DNA from: Bigelowiella natans CCMP2755
Taxonomy: Eukaryota > Cercozoa > Chlorarachniophyceae
Direction: 5' to 3'
Assembly (NCBI GenBank): GCA_000320545.1
Contig: ADNK01001075.1
Location: 1 to 30,000, forward strand
DNA length: 30,000 nucleotides
Under the pieces are notes generated by a model that saw nothing but the letters and a program-made list of their open reading frames with translations, searched no databases and was not told where the DNA came from. Below, piece by piece: positions 21,748 to 30,000 of this stretch. Position 1 is the first letter of the stretch. Each line of letters starts with the position of its first letter. Both the position numbers and the translations under genes were made by a program.

Positions 21748-22494
21748 TCCATGTTGCGAGATGAGCACGACGACAGGATTAATCAACTCCGTAATTTTTA
21801 GGAGTTTCAGGTAGATCAATACCACATATTTCGAGTTGCGTATACGAAGGATTACCTTCGCATCATCATTATCATCTCTGCCGTCCGGAGAGCCCTCTTC
21901 TTGTTCTTCGTTGTCCGCCATCATGAATATTATAAGGACTGTGAAGACTGCCAAAACTGGCGTGATGAGAGGCTGGAATGCTATCCCAATGGTGTTGATA
22001 TAGAAGCTCCGTCTGAGGTTGTAACCCACCCCCCAACATCTATCAATGCTACTGATGATCGAGCTGGTGCTACCGCGTAATTAGCCTGCTGTGCTCTCTT
22101 TAGGTGATTTTCTCGAAATGATGTTGTCATCGTTGTGATTTTATTTTGGTTAGTATCTTATCGACATCCATTTTCATAATTCTTATTCTTGTTCTTCATC
22201 TTCTTATTATAATCAATATTCGTCGCTTGTGGGCACTACAAAGTCTCTACTACTTCTATTACAGATTGATATTGAGATTAGCGCAATCGGTACTCAAAAG
22301 TGTGCCTATAGACAGCGAAGAGGGAATCAACAATGGGTTTGCTTGCAACGACGAATATAATAAGAACAAGGAGGGTGATTGTGCTAGTCTCGCGTCGATA
22401 CGTTAGACACTCGAAAACGTGCTTTTGCTGCAGCAACAGGCGTACCAAATGAAGCACCAGCCGAACTTTGAGCTTCGAGGAATTTGTAAACCTT

Positions 22495-22530
<36 letters not shown>

Positions 22531-23215
22531 GCTGGCATCATGACGTGACGAGGTATAAACGTATAAACACTGGTGTATATTGCGATTTATCGTTTGGAAT
22601 GATGAGGATTAGTAAACACGCATGATCTTAGTCACGAAAGGTTGGAGCACAATCGTGTGCTTCATTATTACAAAAGTAGGCCATTGGTAATCAAAGCTTG
22701 CGGCAATGGAATTGAACTGGACGGCATTCAAGAGAATCTGAAAAGACAATATCCGACATCCCATCCGTCAGACGGCAGCGGTCATAATGTTATATTCTCG
22801 ACGCGTTAGGGGACTTTGGCAGCACCTTGATCATGATCGAAGACTTGCCATACTCTCGGTGGTCATCACCATTGAGTGCTTCCTGATGACGAGAACATAG
22901 TCTCACAACGCAGTCTCACATAGTCTCAAACAACCATTACTAACGGGCCAAATGCAGCACCTACACAACTAGTCCACAAACCTCTGCATCCTGGACATTC
23001 ATGTACGTAAGACCGACCTGGAGGACAGAGCAATGTATTCTTAGCAACCATACAGACAACACGTTAGATCTTTTAATATTACCCCGATAAAGCAGACGAA
23101 TAGCCAGGCAGCAATAAGCTGAAAAATCTGAGTAGGCATCATTACACACACAAATACGTACCATGTTAACCAACATGAAATATCGGAACAGTCCGGCTTT
23201 TGACCAACCACTACT
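18425..23215 (-). CDS. Membrane and C-terminal exons of the surface protein
   Basis: Exons found: about 23169-23215, 23083-23118 (LIAAWLFVCFIG), 22982-23017, 22826-22882, 22672-22737 (ILLNAVQFNS...WPTF), 22446-22491, 22263-22341, 21856-22012 (a long hydrophobic helix then an acidic loop), 21657-21682, 21525-21571, 21372-21445, 21273-21308, 20867-20906 (FQLFNCEQIG), 20504-20574, 20000-20041 (PLFLYQR), 19609-19656 (FNGYRPSFYYWE), 19405-19473 (IRKILIVAIAVFIGFPQLQ), 19162-19251 (HPYDLDMCNNLE), 19003-19080 (FVTYFFGQFLYLQ) and 18425-18500. At least six membrane helices are visible. The WP, FxLFxC, YYWE, RK and HPY motifs occur in the order I would expect of one conserved polytopic unit. Regulation cannot be read. 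Confidence 0.72.
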
Positions 23216-24075
23216 TTGCGTCATTCGTAAGTACGCACCGTGAGTAAAGGCTCATCGCACTTTTCACAGTCGTACTGCTCGGTGCGCCCCTGAAAAATGA
23301 GAATAGCAAGTCGGCATAATCGTCGTATGGAGAGCCGTAGTAGCAAGCTCGATGATGTGACTATCAGCAGCGCTCAGTTGACACACATATCCAAAGAGCA
23401 TTCTAAGGTGATGATGCGCGATCATCAACAACACCGTTCAGCATCAATCTTAGCTTCACCAAAATATGTTCTTCGACTGGCCGAATTGACGATGATGTAT
23501 GTTTTAAATTTACTCACATATCCGTCTGTGCACTCAGAGCATAGAACTCCTTCATAGCCAGTAGCACAAACACCCCTTTCTCCTGGGCAAGCTTTGTTAC
23601 GACACTTTATGAACTCTACTGTTCCAAGGTCTTTCTCTACCCATGGATCATGCCACCACCTACACCAAGAGAATTTTTTTTGCATTATGAGAGGGGGGAA
23701 GTGCTGACATAATGAGATGATGAACCTATCGATATGACAGCCTTATACATTCACTACTACTACTGAGAAAAGTGAAAGTATACACTTTAGTTGCTTAGAT
23801 ACAATTACCCAGATTTAGGCTGCATATCCAGGTCAGTGACGCCTTTGAAGGAAGAACACACACACACACACACACTCACAATCACATATGGAAATTTACA
23901 ACTATCCACAAATCTTCTATGATACAGAAGACGAATATTGATTTCTCACAACAAACACCTTCAGAATCACAATTTCCCCCTTCCGGGCATTCGTAGCATT
24001 TAGCCGGATTTCCAACTGGATCGAGTCTTTCCTAAAAGCGACATTGAGGTATGTATGTATGTATGTATGTCTGTC

Positions 24076-24114
<39 letters not shown>

Positions 24115-24702
24115 TTCGATCGTCGGCAATAACAAAGGCACCATCTGACTTGAATAATGTATTGGTAAAAAATCTCAGTAATCTTCCCATCGGCCACCAC
24201 TCAAAAAGTATTCATTGTGAAGGTCATAGCTGAAGGCTGATAGCTATGGTAATGTGTCAGAAAAAGTGATATCCTTTTGAAATATTCAGCAAGTTCCAGT
24301 ATAGTAGAAGTAGTAGTAGTAGTAGTAGTAGCAGTAGTACAGTGTATGCAAAGTATTCCCGCTGGCAAATACATTCTTGTGTGCTATTTCCTTTCCTTGA
24401 GTTGAGCTACCAAAACAACACACATCCATGGAATTAATAGCGGATAATAGTAGTATTCAAAGAAACCAGGCTGTTGTATACAGCAGCCTAGCTGAATCTC
24501 GGCAAAACTAAGTAGGATATACGGGGGCGATGGTGTGTATATTGGCGGGTGGAGAAGTGGGGGTGCTGTTGGGTACGGTAGTAATATGTAGTAGGAAATG
24601 ACCGGGCATGCTACGCACAGCGAGTGATTGAGATTGGGAACATAATCTTGCTGACATTTGATGCCTAAGTATACGTGCATTTGCTTTCAGGTTTGGATGT
24701 TT

Positions 24703-24745
<43 letters not shown>

Positions 24746-25037
24746 CAATCCACCGAGTCTTCTATTGACGGCCATCATAGCTTTTAAATATAACCCTAAC
24801 CCTGACCCTAACCTCCCGAAAACCCCAAACAGATTAAAGCTCAGATTATTATCATTATTACAAGTTCTTGCTCCCATGCCAACCGTGACGCCCTGAGCAT
24901 GATGCCACAATATAGGATGATGTTTGTCAGTGCTATTGGGTAGTTTTGCTACAGTCTTCTGAAACGATATGATTTGATATGACGAAGGAGGAGGAGGAAG
25001 GCTGCACCTTGCACTGGGAGCACTCAACGGATCTAAG

Positions 25038-25074
<37 letters not shown>

Positions 25075-25132
25075 TATCACTCCAACAAAATGATTCTTGT
25101 GACATTGATAGTCTTCATTGTAATATAGCGAC

Positions 25133-25165
<33 letters not shown>

Positions 25166-25420
25166 CAAACAATTGTTCTCGTCAGTTAAAAATCCATATA
25201 TTTGTCATTCAGCAGCCCCATTATCTGGCTGCTCCCCCTCTTTTCAGGCCTGTCTATGCTACCTTGTTTCAGCCGAGGCTTTTCCAACTGGGCAGAGGAT
25301 GCACGTTGTGCTATTGCAAGAAGAAGAAGAAGAAGAAGAAGAAGAAGAAGAAAGATTTGTTACTTCACGAAGTAGCTTTACAACAAATGATGATTATTGT
25401 TTGAAATTAAAAAATAAATG

Positions 25421-25457
<37 letters not shown>

Positions 25458-26451
25458 AATACATATAATCTTGATATTATTGAGGTGGCCACTGCTGCTG
25501 CTGCTGCTGCATCATGATCATCATCTTCTTCTGCTCCAACGAATGTTACCCTGCGCTTGGAATAAGGTTCTGGTATTTTCCCGCAGCACAGTCAACGCAA
25601 ATATCGTTTAAAATCACCTGATCAATGATCAATCCTTCAATAACAACAATGCGGATGATCTCAACCATTCAGAAGCACAAAGAGTCGCTCTAGTAGTAGA
25701 AGTTTGACGACTGCAGTAGGAGCAGCCAGGTTCGCGTTTCTTCCTCCTCTTTCTTTTTCTTTATGTTTTCGTTTCATTCAGATCTCACCTGCCCAGGCTG
25801 GCAAAGAGAGACGTGCAGAGAGGATGTAGTAGTATTGAGGTAGTGGGTTGCTACTGCTCCGCCATCAGTGCTCCACGTGACCTGACAGATACAGCATATA
25901 AGAGAAACAGCGGAAAAGTTTGCGTATTTACGCAAACATAAACACATGAAGACATGAAGGACCCCCCCGCCCCCTTGTGCACGCACGCGCTCACACTCGT
26001 TATTGTATAAGCCTCCTCGCAGTTCGGAAAGAGCCTATCTTATTACTGTTGCTGTTGCATAGAGCTGGTGCGAGCTATTTGGATGAGACGTAAACGTTGT
26101 AGGAGCCCTGGGCTTGCACCTGGCGATGACAGAGAACAAGAGGAAGATCATGATACAACAACGAGAGGGATTATTCTAGAAGAAAGAGTGACAAGGAAAT
26201 TACATGCCAAAACAATCACTGTATGGTTCTCCAGAAGCGACTCACGAGTCAGCATGCAAATTTCGTTAGGAATTCATCTTCTAATTCAGCCACATAGACC
26301 AGTCATTGCTAGGCCAAATAGTGCTACTTCTTATTAGGAATACTACTATTGATACTACTTTGTGCCAAAACACGAGACGCCGTCTTTAGGCCTACTTGTC
26401 TCTGTCATGAATCGGAAAATCTTTACTTCCATAGCGCAATACAATTGAAAA

Positions 26452-26487
<36 letters not shown>

Positions 26488-26651
26488 TATTGAACTCTTT
26501 GTAAATCAGAATGTTCTATGATTGGTACCCCTAGAAAAGGTCCCCCCCGATCCTACGAGTGAAATCAGGCTCTGGAAAGACAACAATTGGAAACAACTAC
26601 CATGATCTCGAGCACACACAATTACCAAATAAAATATCGACTCGTAGTCTC

Positions 26652-26694
<43 letters not shown>

Positions 26695-27623
26695 CACGGA
26701 CACGGACACGGACACAGGCTTGCGCGCAAGTGCTAATACAATATTTAAACTTGCGGCTGCATTATAGCAAGGGAATTAGTACCGAGTTGTCAAGCACGGT
26801 ATTGCCATAGTAGTCCTTTAGCGACACATACAAGCTATCGTTTAAGGGTATCTGGGTTATAATAAAAGGTCATCATCGTTAATATTAGGAGGCAGAAAAG
26901 AAATACAGATATCATATCTGGGAACGACGGAGTGTTGCTTTGAACGTACCTGCGATCCCATAGTCACGGGGAGACCGCTCTATGAATAAAACAACGATTA
27001 ATTCGTCAAAATATTGAAGTAGAAGTTTGTCATCGATCATTCAGTCTCCCCGGTACAATATGTCAAGAAATTAAACGTGTTCGCTTTAATCTCTCCCTGT
27101 TTGGTCTTAGATCGATTCAGAAAAACAACTTAGCCAAACACAGTGCCGTGCAGTGAGAGTCCTTCTTCTTCTTCTTCTTCGCATGAGTTTTATTATAAAT
27201 TTATTTATTTGTATGGGGGGTAATCAATCAATCAATCAATCAATCAATCACCCAATACAGAGAGTAGGCATCGCTGGCAAAGTCGTTTCCTTGCCTCCCA
27301 ACGTTATCTGAGAATCTGCAAATGGATGTAAAAGGGATTGTTTATGGGGTGTACTGTATAAATATGAGGCGCGGGGACTCATTATATAATGAAATTGATT
27401 CTAATAGTCGATCGGTCTTAACTGGACATCTGCAGCTATGATTGGGCGCGATTCAATCAGATTCCAGAAGATCTTTGAATAAAACCAGCATAGCAGTTAG
27501 AATAAGCAGGCATGGCATCATATCGTGATACAACTGTTTAGCAATCAGCAACAGATAAACCAAGGATCTGCACCGATACACTTCATAGGCAAACGCACAC
27601 ACACACACATACACGCACACGCG

Positions 27624-27671
<48 letters not shown>

Positions 27672-29165
27672 ATCACATATATTCCATGTTCTGAGAATAT
27701 TACCGCTCCTCCCGAGCCTCCAGTCGCCTTATTTCGGGCGAACCGAGTTGCATTGATGGACACTTTTCCGGACGCAGAATTGTCGGTGATGTAGAGCTAC
27801 AGTATGGGCATGTGAGTGTGTGTGTGTGTTAGAGTGCACCGAATACATGCAATCATTGTGTGTACAACCGCTCCTCCCCTAGGCCTTATTCCCGGCACAG
27901 GCCCTGCAACGTTATCTATGAAATCACAATCGGTGAAGCTGGAGAGCTGAGTCAGCTCATTGTAAGCCGCAGCTCCTCCGGAACTACTGGCGAAGTTAGA
28001 TCTGAATAATGAGTGAATAGAGATCGGCAAGAAATGCAGTCGCTTCTCAGTTGAACTCCTTAGACCAAAGCTACTACATGTGTTGGTTGGAGAGAACGCT
28101 ATTGGACTCGAGAATGCATGCCAAACGGGTAAGGGCGTGTGTTACTCTGCGTATGACGAAGAATCACCTAAATTTCGTCTTTACGTTTGATATAATCGAT
28201 GCCCTGCTGCTGATAGCGCCCCCACTTTTAGCTTCATTGACTGAAAGTGAATATGGGATGGTTAGGCGCTAAGAACAAAGAACTTTCGTTATCAAAGCAT
28301 TTCTCGATCATCATCAGAGGGATTGATCATATGTAGAGTTAGTTCGCATCGTCAGCATCGTACAAAGTAAATCGCAATCCTGGAAGAAGAGTCTTGAAGA
28401 CAGCTCCGCGCGCACACCTCCGCCCTGTTGACAATCCGCCATTCCCAACAGCAAGCAATGGGTGGGTAGCCGCACAGAACACATCTTAGAATCTTCATAA
28501 CGAGGCATCATCATCATCATCATCATCATCAACAACAACAGCATCATCATCATCAAAATACCAGGATGGCCATATTGATAAAAGATGCTAGAGAGAGACA
28601 GACTATGATTATATTAGAACCTTTTTTTGCGCCTTGTTGCTGAAGAACTTCGAGTGGTAGAACCTCACATCCATTGCGCCAGAAGCATAAACCTTTTATG
28701 TTTAGACGGTATAGTAAAACAAATTGGTTGTCAGCGAAACTTCTCTTGGTAATGCTTCTAAGGTTGCACAGAGCAACATCTGATCCTGTACCCCTGCGCC
28801 ATTGAGAGCTGTCAGATTGTAGAATTCGGAAGAGCTAAAATGATAAGATAATAATACTCCAGTCAAGACAACTTCAGACGCACAGACAGCGTTACGTGCT
28901 GACATGGAATGATAAGGTTCTTACTAGATTCTCACAGGACCAACAGTAGTCAGATGAAGGCCTCCACCACTTTCGCCCGCACTGTTGTTCTTAAATATGC
29001 TTCCATGTACGTTAAGAGAGCCCTGAAGGATATTTGACGGAGTAAACTCAATCTATCATGACAGCAGCAGCGGTGGATGATGACGTGGTCAGTGAGAACA
29101 TAAATGTAATGTCTTGGGGGACGAATGGCTCGACATTAGCGTACATGAACAACGCACAGCTAGAG

Positions 29166-29215
<50 letters not shown>

Positions 29216-29888
29216 GTATACAGAGAAAGAAGGAGGAAGGAAGGAAGGAGAGTAGTTACTCGATCTAATACTTCAATTCCGGCCGTTTTTCTCCCTACAA
29301 ACAGCGATTACCACACGGATTAACGAGTGAGAAGTGGCGTGGAGCGTAGACAACAGTATAAGAATACCAATATTGCTGATGAAACTGCTGTTCTGTATAG
29401 AAGCAGTAGCAGCTCCCGCAACCGCGATGACCCCCGTGTATGCTACGAATTATAAATGGGCCTTCAATTGCAGGATCATCTATCTCTTTTTAAGGAAGTG
29501 TTTCATGGCTATAAGAGGCAGTGTAGGCAGATTTAGAGAGGGAGGCATGCAGGTCGACAAGAGAGATGGTGGGAATCGGGGAACAACATGCGTTGTTTAA
29601 CACAAGATTTAAAATAAGCCAAAAGAATTTGTGATTTTGAGATTGTTGATCCTCTCTTTGTATTCATTTTTCAGCCTTCTCCATTACCAGCATCAACAAA
29701 GGTGACTTTATTGTCCTCAAACCTATTTGGTTCAAAACAGCAACTCAACTCAACTACGACAATTCCAATACCTGTACAAATACATATGTATCTGCAGAGT
29801 GCTGCTAAAGAATCAAAAACCTGCATCTATCCACAGTAAGCTCACTGCCTCCTTGCATGTAAATTGCACTTCCCTCAGTAATTGCTCC
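18425..29888 (-). CDS. Giant multi-exon surface protein: beta-helix, cysteine modules, multi-membrane (5' end beyond window)
   Basis: More than 30 short minus-strand exons with GT-AG borders can be chained, most in matching phase, from 29888 to a TGA at 18425. Domain order is POMP-like right-handed beta-helix coils (29.9-27.2 kb), a linker with SLYVSLKDYYGNTV (26.8 kb), ephrin-receptor/EGF-like CxxC modules (25.6-23.2 kb), membrane helices and conserved aromatic motifs (23.2-19.0 kb), and a short cytoplasmic-looking tail ending ATVEYDI. This layout resembles large adhesin- or receptor-like proteins found in algae and other protists, with an ectodomain displayed on a polytopic membrane unit. 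The role is probably attachment, cell recognition or wall contact; no enzyme motif is seen. Joins not resolved: 28.8-28.0 kb, 23.24 kb, 21.27-20.9 kb, 20.0-19.66 kb and 19.0-18.5 kb. The start codon lies right of the window. Confidence 0.78.
21715..21747. repeat. (CA)n microsatellite
   Basis: Intronic, between exons 21856-22012 and 21657-21682 of the surface-protein gene. Confidence 0.95.
22498..22529. repeat. (CA)n microsatellite
   Basis: It ends only a few bases before the acceptor of exon 22446-22491, so on the transcript a GU tract takes the place of the usual pyrimidine tract. Confidence 0.95.
23239..25881 (-). CDS. Ephrin-receptor/EGF-like cysteine modules of the surface protein
   Basis: Exons 25789-25881, 25550-25617, 25263-25310, 25008-25032, 24603-24650, 23959-24031, 23809-23842, 23518-23659 and 23239-23289 follow each other in phase. 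They carry CVDCAAGKYQ, CILCPVGKASAET, VECSQCK, CVACP, KCYECPEGGNC, CRNKACPGERGVCATGY followed by LCSEC, and YDCEKCDEP. Pairs of CxxC with GxY/GK spacing match ephrin-receptor-like (GCC2/GCC3-type) repeats, which form small disulphide modules next to a membrane. Exons of 25 and 34 bases occur here. Confidence 0.78.
24050..24110. repeat. (GTAT)n/(GT)n compound repeat
   Basis: Tetranucleotide units grade into GT units in the intron before exon 23959-24031. Confidence 0.95.
24303..24340. repeat. (AGT)n microsatellite
   Basis: Triplet tract in the intron between exons 24603-24650 and 23959-24031. Confidence 0.9.
24711..24744. repeat. (CA)n microsatellite
   Basis: Intronic tract upstream of exon 24603-24650, close to the telomere-like tract. 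Confidence 0.95.
24791..24812. repeat. Interstitial telomere-like CCCTAA tract
   Basis: Four CCCTAA-type units, one of them CCCTGA, lie in an intron of the surface-protein gene. TTAGGG is the telomere repeat of many protists and algae. The tract is consistent with an inserted or repair-derived telomere fragment. Confidence 0.75.
25040..25071. repeat. (AT)n microsatellite
   Basis: Intronic AT tract just upstream of the 25-base exon 25008-25032. Confidence 0.95.
25131..25165. repeat. (GAT)n microsatellite
   Basis: Intronic triplet tract between exons 25263-25310 and 25008-25032. Confidence 0.95.
25317..25351. repeat. (AAG)n microsatellite
   Basis: It abuts the acceptor of exon 25263-25310. 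On the minus strand it is a CTT tract and so could serve as the polypyrimidine tract. Confidence 0.9.
25423..25452. repeat. (AT)n microsatellite
   Basis: Intronic AT tract between exons 25550-25617 and 25263-25310. Confidence 0.95.
26454..26485. repeat. (AT)n microsatellite
   Basis: Inside the 901-base intron between exons 26783-26851 and 25789-25881. Confidence 0.95.
26657..26716. repeat. (CA)n followed by (GGACAC)n hexamer repeat
   Basis: About 17 CA units run straight into four GGACAC units. The hexamer looks like a CA tract with a repeated substitution that was then duplicated. Confidence 0.9.
26783..29888 (-). CDS. Beta-helix (POMP-like) exons of the surface protein
   Basis: Exons are 29821-29888, 29688-29722, 29368-29442, 29260-29294, 28936-29022, about 28834 down, about 28440 down, 27869-28001, 27704-27796, 27252-27315, 26950-26979 and 26783-26851. 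Coils show the polymorphic outer-membrane-protein signature FxxN plus GGA: SIFKNNSAGESGGGL, SNFASSSGGAAAY, TRFARNKATGGSGGA, FSDNVGRQGND, SSFISNI. Several exons equal one coil of 25-31 residues with phase-0 borders. Such coils stack into a right-handed solenoid typical of adhesins and pectin-lyase-fold proteins. The last exon holds LNDSLYVSLKDYYGN, a strand pair that closes the solenoid. Confidence 0.8.
27223..27250. repeat. (AATC)n microsatellite
   Basis: Seven tetranucleotide units directly after the donor of exon 27252-27315. Confidence 0.95.
27595..27669. repeat. Compound (CA)n/(CG)n repeat
   Basis: Alternating purine-pyrimidine tract of about 75 bases with a CG core at about 27620-27632, capable of Z-DNA. 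It lies about 35 bases into the intron after the donor of exon 27704-27796. Confidence 0.9.
28505..28555. repeat. (CAT)n/(CAA)n compound repeat
   Basis: Triplet tract within the surface-protein gene, in the stretch where the exon joins are unresolved. Confidence 0.9.
29169..29210. repeat. (TA)n microsatellite
   Basis: About 20 TA units in the intron after exon 29260-29294. Confidence 0.95.
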
Positions 29889-30000
29889 CTGTTATTATCA
29901 TCGAATATAGGACATCTGCTGAATCTAGATTCACGCAAGAACACCACGACATCAATCCCAACTCTTTCATCCTATTAGTAACGTCCTTTCTACTCTCTCC

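Noticed and set aside
26068-26337. 89-codon plus-strand frame
   Set aside because: It lies wholly inside the 901-base intron between two in-phase minus-strand exons, with no motif or splice support.
23856-27669. Many frames rich in Thr-His or Cys-Val
   Set aside because: They are translations of (CA)n/(GT)n tracts in introns, not genes.
1-30000. CRISPR arrays, rRNA genes, insertion sequences, prophage
   Set aside because: No spaced direct repeats, rRNA core sequences, transposase or integrase motifs were seen. The regular repeats are all simple microsatellites.

Overview
The window is nuclear DNA of an intron-rich microbial eukaryote. The evidence is GT-AG introns, many exons of only 25-100 bases that join in phase, simple-sequence repeats in most large introns, and a short interstitial CCCTAA tract. 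The gene content suggests an algal protist, perhaps of the stramenopile type, but I cannot name the lineage: a dioxygenase-HEAT fusion, a large beta-helix/cysteine-rich/multi-membrane surface protein, and a secreted ADP-ribosyltransferase-like protein. There is no sign of prokaryotic operons, phage or CRISPR. Most long open frames outside the genes below are translated microsatellites.

Layout, left to right. (1) 145-2469, minus: at least ten short exons of a nucleotidyltransferase-like protein (sugar-phosphate or LicC type). (2) About 3292-3978, plus: the last three exons of a small protein with a LisH-like start. (3) 5626-7782, plus: an intronless phytanoyl-CoA dioxygenase (PhyH) domain fused to a beta-trefoil-like section and HEAT repeats. 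(4) 8560-15495, minus: a 14-exon gene reconstructed by joining phase-compatible exons. It encodes about 1,765 residues with a signal peptide, a cysteine-rich N-terminus, a long unassigned middle, an ADP-ribosyltransferase (ART) core with WHG, STS and ExE motifs, and an unassigned C-terminus. Its longest exon contains a one-base frame jump. (5) 15.5-18.4 kb: mostly unassigned, with two weak exon candidates. (6) 18425 to beyond the right edge, minus: a very large gene with more than 30 small exons. In order it encodes right-handed beta-helix (POMP-like) coils, a strand-rich linker, ephrin-receptor/EGF-like cysteine modules, many membrane segments and a short tail.

The dioxygenase gene and the ART-like gene converge tail to tail across about 780 bases. 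The genes do not form a visible pathway. The shared theme is that at least two of them (ART-like and beta-helix) enter the secretory route or sit on the cell surface. All exon joins were made by hand from splice signals, phase and protein sense, and no transcript data were available.
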